Part shown: one piece after another, positions 34,404 through 44,155 of the stretch
How the letters are laid out: each line of letters begins with the position of its first letter
Numbering within the stretch: the stretch's first letter is position 1
Source: Longimicrobiales bacterium
Lineage (GTDB): Bacteria; Gemmatimonadota; Gemmatimonadetes; Longimicrobiales; Gaopeijiaceae
Length of the DNA stretch: 64,000 nucleotides
Direction of reading: 5' to 3'
Assembly (NCBI GenBank): GCA_028284495.1
Contig: JANQRP010000003.1
Span: 213,976-277,975 of the forward strand
The notes under the pieces: model-generated
What the model saw: the letters and a program-made list of their open reading frames with translations, nothing else
Databases searched by the model: none
Told to the model about the DNA's origin: nothing
Made by a program: the position numbers and the translations under genes

Positions 34404-35565
34404 ACTTCGCCAGCGCGGGGTCCACCTCGTCGCGCCACGCGAGGATGCCACCCTCCAGGTTGAGGACGTCCGTCACTCCGGCGTCGGCGAGCCGCGCTGC
34501 TGCCGCCCGACTCCGGCCACCGGACTTGCAGTAGACGACGACGGGGCCGGCCCCCGAGCGGAGTTCGTCCGCCACGTTCAGGATGCCCGCCTGCGGGACG
34601 AGCCGTGCCCCGCGGGACCCGAGGTTGGCGATCTCCCACTCGTGCGGCTCGCGGACGTCGATGAGCGTCAGCGACTCGCCGTCGTCGAGCCGGCGGGCCA
34701 GCTCGGCGGCCGTGATGCCCGGAACGCCGGTCTCCTCGGCGTGCCCGCCGGCGGCGTCGACACCGCAGAAGGCCTCGTAGTCGATCAGCTCCGTCACGGT
34801 CGGATCATCGCCGCAGACCGGGCACTCCGGATCGCGATCGATCGTGAGCGTGCGGAGCGAGAGGTCGAGGGCGTCCAGCAGATGCAGCTTGCCGACGGGC
34901 GACGTGCCGGCGCCGACGATCCACTTGATGACCTCGAGGGCCTGGAGCGACCCGACGATCCCCGGCAGGACTCCGATCACCCCGCCCTCGGCGCAGTTCG
35001 GCACGAGCCCCGGCGGGGGCGGGTCGCGGAAGAGGCAGCGGTAGCAGGGGCCGTCCTCCGCGGCGAAGAGCGCGACCTGACCGTCGAACCGCAGGATCGA
35101 GCCGTACACGTACGGGATCCCCAGCAGGACGCACGCGTCGTTCACGAGGTAGCGCGTCGGGAAGTTGTCGGTTCCGTCGACGACGACGTCGTAGTCGCCG
35201 AGGATCTCCAGCGCGTTTTCCGACGTGAGCCGGGTGGGGTGGAGTACGACCTGTACGTGCGGGTTCACGTCGGCGATGCGATCCCGCGCCGACTCGAGCT
35301 TGGGCCGCCCGAGATCGCTGGTGCCGTGAATCACCTGACGCTGGAGGTTCGAGGCGTCGACCACGTCGTCGTCGACGAGCCCGAGCGTGCCGACGCCCGC
35401 CGCGGACAGGTAGAGCCCCAGCGGCGAGCCGAGCCCCCCCATCCCGACGAGCAGCACGCGGGCGGCCTTGAGCCGCTTCTGCCCCTCGACCCCGACCTCG
35501 GACAAGGGGAAGTGTCGCGAGTACCGGAGCAGCTCGTCCGGAGAGAGGTCGGGCAGGGCGGTCAA
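34399..35565 (-). CDS. moeB: MoeB/ThiF-type adenylyltransferase with C-terminal rhodanese domain
   Basis: 388 aa. The E1-like domain activates the C-terminal glycine of a ubiquitin-like sulfur carrier (MoaD, ThiS or CysO) with ATP: RYSRHFPLSEVGVEGQ, the nucleotide loop LLVGMGGLGSP, and zinc cysteines in CYRC and CPVC. The conserved CAEGGVIGVLPG is also present. The C-terminal rhodanese has the sulfur-carrying active site VVYCKSGGRS. The combination matches MoeZ-type proteins in molybdopterin, cysteine or thiamine sulfur transfer. The best start is TTG 35565, which overlaps the stop of the selenoprotein (TTGA); no ATG or GTG fits. No MoaD or ThiS gene is in the window. Confidence 0.9.
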   Translation of the reverse strand: MTALPDLSPDELLRYSRHFPLSEVGVEGQKRLKAARVLLVGMGGLGSPLGLYLSAAGVGTLGLVDDDVVDASNLQRQVIHGTSDLGRPKLESARDRIADVNPHVQVVLHPTRLTSENALEILGDYDVVVDGTDNFPTRYLVNDACVLLGIPYVYGSILRFDGQVALFAAEDGPCYRCLFRDPPPPGLVPNCAEGGVIGVLPGIVGSLQALEVIKWIVGAGTSPVGKLHLLDALDLSLRTLTIDRDPECPVCGDDPTVTELIDYEAFCGVDAAGGHAEETGVPGITAAELARRLDDGESLTLIDVREPHEWEIANLGSRGARLVPQAGILNVADELRSGAGPVVVYCKSGGRSRAAAARLADAGVTDVLNLEGGILAWRDEVDPALAKY

Positions 35566-35912
35566 GTCAGGACGGTCTCCAGCAGTTCGGCGTTGTAGCC
35601 CACGACGAAGGTCCGGCCGGTGCGGAAGCTCGGGGCTCGGAGCGCCCCGGAGCGCCCCAGCATGTTGGCCAGCAACTCGTCGTCGGCGGGTCGATCGTTC
35701 TTCAGGTCGAAGCGGACGACCTTCCGACCCTTCGCCACGACGAGCTCGTCGATTCCGTCGAGCAGGTCGAGGGCGTCGGGGCCCTCGATCTTCTCGCGAG
35801 TGGCCGAGCGAACCTCGGCGGTCGCGATCGAATGCGTCTCGAGAAACTCTCGAGTTCGGGTGCAGCTCGTTCAGCCAGGGCGATGGTAGCGCCACTCGAG
35901 GGTATCGGTCAT
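35562..35912 (-). CDS. ArsC-family selenoprotein (in-frame TGA read as selenocysteine)
   Basis: 116 aa if TGA at 35873 to 35871 is selenocysteine (residue 14). Sequence around it: MTDTLEWRYHRPGUTSCTRT, so U replaces the first Cys of the family C-x-x-C site (GUTSC). The rest, REFLETHSIATAEV ... VAKGRKVVRFDLKNDRP ... LRAPSFRTGRTFVVGYN, is an intact thioredoxin-fold ArsC/Spx-like protein. Without read-through the conserved part would have no start codon in the right place. Immediately downstream of the TGA lies a hairpin suited to be a SECIS. The gene probably acts as a small redox enzyme or reductase in the cytoplasm. It ends in TGA overlapping the TTG of the MoeB gene, so the two are coupled. 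Needs SelA, SelB, SelD and tRNA-Sec elsewhere in the genome. Confidence 0.85.
35838..35873 (-). promoter_or_regulatory. Selenocysteine codon and candidate bacterial SECIS hairpin
   Basis: The UGA is followed by 16 nt, then a perfect 7-bp stem CUCGAGA / UCUCGAG with loop GUU (35854 to 35838). Known bacterial SECIS elements have a stem just after UGA and a small apical loop beginning with G or having G in its first two bases, about 16 to 37 nt from the UGA; here the loop starts 23 nt after it. The hairpin is inside the coding sequence, encoding REFLE. Confidence 0.75.
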
Positions 35913-35978
35913 GCGTCCGTGCGTTTGCGGTGTCGGAGGGTGCGTCCGCCTACGAGAACCCCGACACGGACGCCGGGT

Positions 35979-36259
35979 TCAATTTCCGACCCGGGTCCCC
36001 TCCATCAGCCGGAACGGCGGCGACCACCGCGGCTCGGTGGTGCCCGGTGCCACGCCGAACATCCGGATCTCGTAGCGACCCGTCGCGTTTCGGGCCTGCG
36101 CCTCCGTCGTGACGACCGTCATCGAGGGCTCCACCTCGAGTACGTGCCCGCCTCGACCTTCACGCCGTTCAGCGTGATCGGCCTGTCGACCGAGAGTTTC
36201 GTGGCCCAGTTGGCGCCCGGGGTCCAGATCGGCTCCCAGACCACCGCCCTCGTACCGTC
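35979..36259 (-). pseudogene. Frameshifted remnant of a DUF2911-domain protein
   Basis: Reading the minus strand from 36259 gives VVWEPIWTPGANWATKLSVD and TLNGVKVEAGTYSRWS, the DUF2911 core (a W-x-x-GANWAT and an NG-x-K-x-x-AGTYS motif). The frame then breaks at a stop, and a +1 shift continues as EVEPSMTVVTTEAQARNATG to MEGTRVGN and a stop at 35979. The N-terminal third and signal peptide are missing. So a truncated, frameshifted relic lies between the selenoprotein and the glycosyltransferase operon. The remaining bases 36260 to 36410 hold no gene I can support. Confidence 0.55.
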
Positions 36260-36410
36260 ACACCGGGTCGACTGCCGCCGACTTGCGCGGGTATTGCGGT
36301 CCTTGGACCTTTCTTCATCGTCGGACCCCGGTGGTATGCCGCCCGGACGAGGGTCCGCCCCCCCACCGGCGGACTGCCGGAGCCCTCTCCACGTCGGTCA
36401 GACCTTCTTC

Positions 36411-37595
36411 GTGTCCAACCCTGCGCGTGTACTGCTCGTGGAGTGGAACGTCGACGGAACCGTCGGCGGATCGCACCAGCTGCTCTACGACCTGGTCCGA
36501 TGCCTCGACCGCGAGCGTTACGAGCCGGTCGTTCTGTTCTATCAGCGGAATCGATTCTCCGACCTGCTGCGCGAGAAGGGTGTCGAGGTCGTCGAGTTCG
36601 ACGATTCCGCCGAGCTCGAGCGCCGCATCCGCATGGAAGGTGGGCGGGTGGAGCGCTACGTCGACTACGGGGCGGCGGTCGTTCGGCGCATGAACGTCAT
36701 CCGGTCGCACCGGATCGATATCGTGCACCTCGTGAACTCGCCCCTGGGCGGAGCCGACGACTGGCTTCCGGCCTCGCGGGCGACCCGGATTCCGTGCATC
36801 GCGACCGCGTGTGGCCTCCTGCCGCCGGAAACGAGCGGGATCCAGAGTGTGCTCATGCGCGGGTTCGATCGGATCCTGGCTTCGAGCCGGGCGGTCGAGG
36901 ACCAGCTCGCGGTCCTCGGCGTGCGCGGAAACGTGGAGGTGGTCCATCTGGGTGTGGACGTGTCGGCGTTCCGATCGTCGGTCGCGCGGACCCCGGAGGA
37001 GGTGCGGGCCGAACTGGAGGTGCCGCCCGGGCGGATCCTCGTGACCATGGTAGGCAACATCCGACCCTGGAAGGGGCAGCACGTCGCCGTCGACGCACTC
37101 GCTCGACTGCCGGCGGTCGAGCGGGACCGTTTCTTCCTCGTGCTGGTGGGACGGACGCCCGAGGAGTCGGCGGACTACGCCGCCGAGGTCCGGGAGACGA
37201 TCGGCCGGACGGGGCTCGACGCGCACGTCCGATTCCTGGGCGCACGCCTCGACGTGGCGGACCTCTTCAACGCATCGGATCTCGCCCTGCACGCCTCGGT
37301 GCTTCCCGAGCCCTTCGGCCTGGTTCTGGTGGAGGCGCTGTGCGTCGGGACCCCGGTCATCGCGGCCGATCGGGGCGGACCGCTCGACATCCTGACCGAC
37401 GAGACCGGCTGGTTGTTCGATCCGGAGGATCCGGCCGAGCTCACCGGACTGCTGGCGCAACTCGCGAACGCGCCTGGCCACCTGGCGCGGATGTCGGGCC
37501 CGGCGCGGGAGCATGCCGAGCAGTTCAGCGCGACCGCGATGGCGGATCGGGTACAGAGAGTGTACGCGGACGTCCACCCGAACGGTGGCGGGTGA
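36411..37595 (+). CDS. Glycosyltransferase family 4 protein
   Basis: 394 aa from GTG 36411 (MSNPARVLLVEWNVDGTVGG). GT-B fold: an N-terminal acceptor domain, then the GT4 nucleotide-sugar domain with GNIRPWKGQHVAVDAL, LPEPFGLVLVEALCVGTPVI and the catalytic E-x7-E in PEPFGLVLVEAL. It would transfer a sugar from a nucleotide donor at the cytoplasmic face in polysaccharide or glycolipid synthesis. The next glycosyltransferase starts 10 bp after its stop, so a short operon is likely. Confidence 0.88.
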   Translation: MSNPARVLLVEWNVDGTVGGSHQLLYDLVRCLDRERYEPVVLFYQRNRFSDLLREKGVEVVEFDDSAELERRIRMEGGRVERYVDYGAAVVRRMNVIRSHRIDIVHLVNSPLGGADDWLPASRATRIPCIATACGLLPPETSGIQSVLMRGFDRILASSRAVEDQLAVLGVRGNVEVVHLGVDVSAFRSSVARTPEEVRAELEVPPGRILVTMVGNIRPWKGQHVAVDALARLPAVERDRFFLVLVGRTPEESADYAAEVRETIGRTGLDAHVRFLGARLDVADLFNASDLALHASVLPEPFGLVLVEALCVGTPVIAADRGGPLDILTDETGWLFDPEDPAELTGLLAQLANAPGHLARMSGPAREHAEQFSATAMADRVQRVYADVHPNGGG

Positions 37596-37605
37596 GCGAA
37601 CGTCG

Positions 37606-38532
37606 ATGAGCGCCCCTGACGTGTCGGTTCTCCTCGCCACGCGAGACCGTGACTTCGTGCTGGCCGGCACGCTTCTCCACATGGCGCGGGTGGTCGAGGC
37701 CTCCGAGGCGTCCGTCCAGATCGTCGTGGTCGACAACGGCAGCGACGACACGACGGCATCCGTCCTCGAGTACTTCGAGGGGCTCCTCCCGCTGGAAGCG
37801 CTCTCCGAGCCGCTGCCCGGCAAGAACCGAGCGCTCAACCGGGGCCTCGACGCGGTGGAGGGTCGACTGGTCGTGTTCACCGACGACGACGTGATTCCGG
37901 CCGACGGATGGCTGGACGCCCTCGTGCGGGCGAGCCACGCCTGGGAGGCCCACGACATCTTCGGCGGCCGGGTGCTTCCGAGGTACCCGCGGGGGCGAGG
38001 ACCGGCGTTCCAGGACCGGGAGTTTCTCGAGTGGGCGTACTCCCACTGGTCGCCGGAGCAGGACGAGGGACCCACGGAGTCGCTTCCGCTCGGGCCCAAC
38101 TTCGCCGTGCGGGCGAGTTCGCTGACGGACTTCGAGCTCGACGAGACCATAGGGCCCGGCACGTCGTCGGGGGCCATGGGCTCCGAGACCACCTTCATCC
38201 AGACGCTCCTCGACCGCGGGTCGAGCATGGTCTACGTACCGGGATCGCTGGTCGGGCACGTCGTCACCCCGCACCAGCTCAGTCGCCCGTACCTGATCCG
38301 GCGGGCGTACCGGCTGGGACGGGGGATCGTGCGGTGGGGCGGCCACGACCGGAGTCCGCGGATCGGAGGTGTGCCGCGCCACCTGTGGCGCGAAGTCGTG
38401 TCGACGTGGGTCGGCGCGAAGCTGCCCTGGCGGGGCGAAACCGATCGGCTGCGTTCGAGACTGGCCCACGAGCGGGCCCGGGGCCGGATCGACGAGTACC
38501 GGTCGGGTGGCGAAGACTCGAATCGAGGATGA
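37606..38532 (+). CDS. Glycosyltransferase family 2 protein
   Basis: 308 aa from ATG 37606. GT-A fold: VSVLLATRDRDFVLAGTL, then VVVDNGSDDTT (nucleotide binding) and VVFTDDDVIP with the metal-binding D-x-D. The C-terminal part has ETTFIQTLLDRGSSMVYVPG and a basic, amphipathic end that may bind the membrane. It works with the GT4 gene upstream; the polymer or glycan is unknown. Its stop overlaps the ATG of the small lipoprotein (ATGA). Confidence 0.88.
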   Translation: MSAPDVSVLLATRDRDFVLAGTLLHMARVVEASEASVQIVVVDNGSDDTTASVLEYFEGLLPLEALSEPLPGKNRALNRGLDAVEGRLVVFTDDDVIPADGWLDALVRASHAWEAHDIFGGRVLPRYPRGRGPAFQDREFLEWAYSHWSPEQDEGPTESLPLGPNFAVRASSLTDFELDETIGPGTSSGAMGSETTFIQTLLDRGSSMVYVPGSLVGHVVTPHQLSRPYLIRRAYRLGRGIVRWGGHDRSPRIGGVPRHLWREVVSTWVGAKLPWRGETDRLRSRLAHERARGRIDEYRSGGEDSNRG

Positions 38533-38750
38533 TCCGCATGCGACGACCATTCACCGTGACCACCCTTCTGATGATCCTGACCCTCGGCGGCTGCTCCGGC
38601 GAGGGTGGCGACGCCTCGGAGGTGTCCGACCGCGAGCGACTCGAGGCCGTCGGGAACTCGGGACTGCCCGGCGCCGACGGGATCAATCGCGCCCTCGAGG
38701 CGTCGGACCAGCTCGACGCCCGCGCCCAGGCGCACGACACCATCCGCTGA
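38529..38750 (+). CDS. Small lipoprotein of unknown function
   Basis: 73 aa; ATG 38529 overlaps the GT2 stop (ATGA) and another ATG lies at 38538. The signal RRPFTVTTLLMILTLGGC ends in a clear lipobox cysteine; the mature ~54 residues are acidic and unstructured-looking (SGEGGDASEVSDRERLEAVG). Coupling to the glycosyltransferases suggests an envelope-related role. Confidence 0.65.
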   Translation: MIRMRRPFTVTTLLMILTLGGCSGEGGDASEVSDRERLEAVGNSGLPGADGINRALEASDQLDARAQAHDTIR

Positions 38751-38826
38751 CGCGCCGCCCGCCGACACCGACGCCCGGCTTCGCCGCAGCGGGAACCGGA
38801 TGCGGCGGTCCCGCGTTCCTGCGGGC

Positions 38827-39156
38827 ATGAGCGACTACACCCCCATCGATTGCGGCATCCACGACCGTCTCGAGCTGACGGCCGTACGGCGCGTACCGGT
38901 CTCGGTGCAGTACGTGGACCCCGACGGATCACCCCGGACGCTCACCGGGGTGCGGCTCGAGACGATCCGTGTGGTGGACGGCGCCGAGTTCGGCGTCTTT
39001 TCCCGAAGGGGAGAGGACGACGTGGAGATCCGGCTCGACCGCATCGGGGCGGTGATGACCGGAGATGGCTCCGTGTTTACCGTGAGCCGGCCTCCCGCCG
39101 CACCCGGATCAGGCCCTCCTGCGCCGTCGACGCCACCAGCGTCCCGTCGCGCGTGA
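38827..39156 (+). CDS. rof: Rof-like Rho-binding antiterminator
   Basis: 109 aa from ATG 38827. YTPIDCGIHDRLELTAV is the family opening (Y-x-P-I-D-C-x-x-H-D-x-L-E), followed by a compact Sm-like beta barrel ending VEIRLDRIGAVM. Rof binds Rho and blocks RNA-dependent termination in E. coli. The last ~25 residues (PPAAPGSGPPAPSTPP) are a disordered tail that overlaps the 3' end of tesB on the other strand by 80 bp. Only the family link is firm; the role of this copy is untested. Confidence 0.8.
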   Translation: MSDYTPIDCGIHDRLELTAVRRVPVSVQYVDPDGSPRTLTGVRLETIRVVDGAEFGVFSRRGEDDVEIRLDRIGAVMTGDGSVFTVSRPPAAPGSGPPAPSTPPASRRA

Positions 39157-39952
39157 AGTAGGTTCCTCGCGCGAATCCGCGCCCCCCGCCCGACACCGGA
39201 GAGTCGACGATGTAGAGCAACCAGTCGTCGATTCGGAAGTCCGCGTGGAACCAGAGCGAATGATCGAGGCTGGCGACCATCATCTTCGGGTCGCGCGCGC
39301 TCCGCCCGTGTGGCCGCATCGACGTGACGAGAAGCCCGTAGTCGGACGCGTAGGCGAGCACGGCCCGATGGTGCATCGGGTCGTCGTCGATCGGCGTCGT
39401 GGTCTTCACCCACATCATGCGGCGAGGCTCTCGCGGCCCGCTCCCGAGTGCGTAGTCACCTCCAACGGGCCGGAAGTCGAGGGGACGATCCTGGGTGGCG
39501 ACTTCACGCAGGCCGCTCGGCAGTTCGTCGGCGTGCTCCCGCACGATGTCGAGTTCATCGCGGAGGTCCTCCGGGGGTGGCACGTCGGGCATCTCGAGCT
39601 GGTGCTCCAGCCCATCCTCGCGCCGGTGGAAGGACGCCGAGAGGTTGAAGATGGCGTTGCCGTGCTGGATGGCGGTCACTCGCCGCGTCGTGAACGACCC
39701 CCCGTCGCGCAGACGGTCGACGAAGTACACCACCGGACTCGCCAGATCGCCGGGCAGGATGAAGTAGCCGTGCATCGAGTGGATGGGACGGTCGTCCTCC
39801 ACGGTTCTCTGCGCGGCCACCAGCGCCTGAGCGAGCACCTGGCCCCCGTAGATCCGCTTCGTGCCGATGTCGCGGTTCCGCCCCCTGTAGATGTTGTGCT
39901 CGAGCGGTTCGAGGTCGAGCAGATCGACGAGGTCGGCTGCGGGAAAGGCCAT
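39077..39952 (-). CDS. tesB: Acyl-CoA thioesterase II (TesB)
   Basis: 291 aa from ATG 39952. Double hotdog fold hydrolysing acyl-CoA to free acid and CoA: LEHNIYRGRNRDIGTKRIYG then GGQVLAQALVAA, HSMHGYFILPGD, and in the second half SLDHSLWFHADFRIDDWLL with GGGRGFARGTYFTRDGTLVA. The catalytic Asp (LDHS) and following residues are present. It is convergent with rof, with overlapping 3' ends. Confidence 0.93.
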   Translation of the reverse strand: MAFPAADLVDLLDLEPLEHNIYRGRNRDIGTKRIYGGQVLAQALVAAQRTVEDDRPIHSMHGYFILPGDLASPVVYFVDRLRDGGSFTTRRVTAIQHGNAIFNLSASFHRREDGLEHQLEMPDVPPPEDLRDELDIVREHADELPSGLREVATQDRPLDFRPVGGDYALGSGPREPRRMMWVKTTTPIDDDPMHHRAVLAYASDYGLLVTSMRPHGRSARDPKMMVASLDHSLWFHADFRIDDWLLYIVDSPVSGGGRGFARGTYFTRDGTLVASTAQEGLIRVRREAGSR

Positions 39953-40086
39953 GGCTCGGGTGTGGTGTGGCAGGATGGGTGGCGTCCGCCGTGTGGCTGC
40001 CGGCGGCCACGGAAGATACACTGCGTCGGCGGGCTGCCGGGACCTGCGCCCGTGTTTCGCCGAACCACCACCGTCGACCTCCGCCC

Positions 40087-40956
40087 ATGGCCCGCGTCGC
40101 CCTCGTCACCTGCGCCGACATCCCCGAGATCGACCACGACGAGGCGCCGGCGCTCGAGGCACTCCGTGGGGCCGGGCACGAGGCGGAGGCGCTGGCGTGG
40201 GACGGGAGCGGTCGGGACCACGATCCCGCCGGGTTCGATCTCTGCGTGCTGAGGTCGACGTGGAACTACATCTGGCGACCCCGCGACTTCCTGGCCTGGG
40301 TCCGCCACGCGGCAGCGGTCTCGCGGGTCTTCAACCCGCCGGACGTGGTCGAGTTGAACCACCACAAGCGATACCTCGTCGACCTGGCCTCCACCGGGGT
40401 CCCCACCGTCCCCACGGTGCTGGTGCGGGCCGGCGACATCGTGGATCCGGAGCGCCTCGCGCGCGACGCGGGGTGGCCGGACGGCGAGGGGGCCGGCGTC
40501 GTCGTGAAGCCCGCCGTGGGCGGCTGGTCCTGGAACGTCCGCGCGTTCGGCATGGATGGGATGGTCGGTGCACGCGCGGCGATCGGAGAACTGACCGCGC
40601 TGGGTGACGTGCTCGTGCAGCCCATCGTGCCGGCGTACGGCTCGGGTCGGGAGCGCTCCATCGTCTGGATCGACGGGGAGGTGACGCACGTGGTTGCGAA
40701 GGGTGCACGACTCGACGGCGAGGAGGAGTCCGTGCGGCTCGGCGCGGCCCCCACGGACGAGGAGCTCGAGCTCGTGGACCGCTGCCTCGGCCCCCTGGGA
40801 GACCGGCTCATGTACGCACGGGTGGACGTCGTGCCCGATGCCGACGGGCGGCCCGTGCTCGGTGAACTCGAACTCATCGAGCCGTCGCTCTGGTTCCGGC
40901 TCCATCCCGCGGCCCTGGATGCGTTCGTCGCGGCGGTCGAGCGCCGGCTGCCGTGA
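40087..40956 (+). CDS. ATP-grasp ligase (RimK/glutathione-synthetase-like)
   Basis: 289 aa from ATG 40087. ATP-grasp fold: N-terminal domain (RVALVTCADIPEIDHDEAPAL), central ATP-binding region with VVVKPAVGGWSWNVRAF and VLVQPIVPAYGSGRERSIVW, C-terminal ARVDVVPDADGRPVLGELEL and the metal-binding E-L-x-L-I-E. It would join an amine or alcohol to a carboxylate via an acyl phosphate, but the substrates are not evident. This type (about 290 aa, alone) is widespread in soil bacteria. Confidence 0.82.
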   Translation: MARVALVTCADIPEIDHDEAPALEALRGAGHEAEALAWDGSGRDHDPAGFDLCVLRSTWNYIWRPRDFLAWVRHAAAVSRVFNPPDVVELNHHKRYLVDLASTGVPTVPTVLVRAGDIVDPERLARDAGWPDGEGAGVVVKPAVGGWSWNVRAFGMDGMVGARAAIGELTALGDVLVQPIVPAYGSGRERSIVWIDGEVTHVVAKGARLDGEEESVRLGAAPTDEELELVDRCLGPLGDRLMYARVDVVPDADGRPVLGELELIEPSLWFRLHPAALDAFVAAVERRLP

Positions 40957-40999
40957 CGTCCGCCTCGCGCCTCGCGCGCCGCGCGGTCAGGTTGCGGAG

Positions 41000-41998
41000 A
41001 TGATCATGCACACGCTTCTCGCGCAGTCGCCGCTCGCGCAGGCCGCGGACTCCGTTCTCGCGAGGGAGGAGTCGTTCTTCCGCGCGTTCGGCACGCCCGA
41101 GTTCCTGACCAAGGTGCTGGTTTCGGCCGGTGTGGTGATCGCCCTCGTCGTGATCCGCCGGCTGGTGATCCGTCTGGTCGACGCGCGGATCGAGAATTCC
41201 ACCACGCTCTACTGGTGGTCCAAGGCGTCGGGCTACGCGGTCTTCGCGGTCAGCCTGCTGTTCGTGGTTCCGATCTGGGTCACCGAGTTCCGATCGATCG
41301 GGACGTTCCTCGGGCTCCTGACGGCGGGCCTCGCGATCGCGCTCAAGGACCTCGTGGCCGACCTGGCGGGATGGGTCTTCATCCTCTGGCGGAAGCCCTT
41401 CGAGCTGGGCGATCGGATCGAGATCGCGGGGCGGGCCGGCGACGTGGTGGACATCCGCCTCTTCGCGTTCACGATCATGGAGATCGGCAACTGGGTGGAC
41501 GCCGATCAGAGCACGGGACGGATGATCCACGTGCCCAACGCCAAGGTCTTCACGGACTCGCTGGGCAACTACACCTCGGGATTCCCTTTCCTGTGGAACG
41601 AACTCGGCGTGATGGTCACCTTCGAGAGCGACTGGCGGGCCGCGAAGCAGATCCTGAAGGAGATCGTGGAGGAGGTCACGGAGGGAATTCCGCAGCGGGC
41701 CGAACGGACGCTCCGCACCACCTCCCGGCGTTTCCTGATCCACTACAGCAAGCTCACACCGATCGTCTACACGAACGTGAAGGACAGCGGCGTGATGCTC
41801 TCCGTCCGCTATCTGTGCGACCCGCGCGCCCGGCGGGGGACGGCCGAAGGCATCTGGGAGCGGATCCTGGATCGCTTCGCCGAGAACGATGCGATCGATC
41901 TCGCGTACCCGACCCAGCGCGTGTTCCTGAACCCCATCGAGGGGCAGGAGGGCGCACGGAGCGAGTGGCCGGGGGCCACGGACCGTTCGCATCCCTGA
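41000..41998 (+). CDS. MscS-family mechanosensitive channel
   Basis: 332 aa from ATG 41000 (another ATG at 41006). After two or three N-terminal helices comes the pore helix: FRSIGTFLGLLTAGLAIALK then DLVADLAGWVFILWRKPFEL (the A/G-rich pore lining), followed by the beta domain GDRIEIAGRAGDVVDIRL and VPNAKVFTDSLGNYT. The C-terminal alpha/beta domain is intact. Acts as a tension-gated channel in the inner membrane releasing solutes on osmotic downshock. Confidence 0.92.
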   Translation: MIMHTLLAQSPLAQAADSVLAREESFFRAFGTPEFLTKVLVSAGVVIALVVIRRLVIRLVDARIENSTTLYWWSKASGYAVFAVSLLFVVPIWVTEFRSIGTFLGLLTAGLAIALKDLVADLAGWVFILWRKPFELGDRIEIAGRAGDVVDIRLFAFTIMEIGNWVDADQSTGRMIHVPNAKVFTDSLGNYTSGFPFLWNELGVMVTFESDWRAAKQILKEIVEEVTEGIPQRAERTLRTTSRRFLIHYSKLTPIVYTNVKDSGVMLSVRYLCDPRARRGTAEGIWERILDRFAENDAIDLAYPTQRVFLNPIEGQEGARSEWPGATDRSHP

Positions 41999-42016
41999 CG
42001 GGTTTCCCTCTCGACG

Positions 42017-43867
<1,851 letters not shown>

Positions 43868-43870
43868 CTC

Positions 43871-44155
43871 GTGTCGAGAGCGTTCGTGAATGAGGACGCG
43901 CAGGGGGTTCCGGAGCCGGATTTCTCCCTCCCGGACCGGGAGTCCGACTACTACGACGAGGCGGCCGCGTGGGCCCTCATCCAGGGCGCGGACGCGGGAT
44001 ACACGAAGGAGGCGGAGCTGGCGACGGGGTACCGGTGGGGTGAGCTGAGGCTGGCGGCCGAGGTCGAGAAGATCCGCGAGGAGGCCGAGGCGGACGATCG
44101 GCTCCGGGTGGCGCAGCTCGCCCGGCGCTTCCTCCGGGCGGCCGAGCGGGGATGA
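43871..44155 (+). CDS. Small acidic conserved protein
   Basis: 94 aa from GTG 43871. PDFSLPDRESDYYDEAAAWA, then GYRWGELRLAAEVEKIREEA: a compact helical family I have seen in other high-GC genomes next to exporters, with no known function. It overlaps the DUF4403 gene (ATGA), so three genes appear co-transcribed. Confidence 0.7.
   Translation: MSRAFVNEDAQGVPEPDFSLPDRESDYYDEAAAWALIQGADAGYTKEAELATGYRWGELRLAAEVEKIREEAEADDRLRVAQLARRFLRAAERG

Noticed and set aside
35562..35912. Reading the TGA at 35873 as a plain stop, with the ArsC-like gene a pseudogene.
   Set aside because: The frame is otherwise perfect, the position is exactly the catalytic Cys of the family, and a SECIS-like hairpin follows. 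Genome-level confirmation of the Sec machinery is still required.
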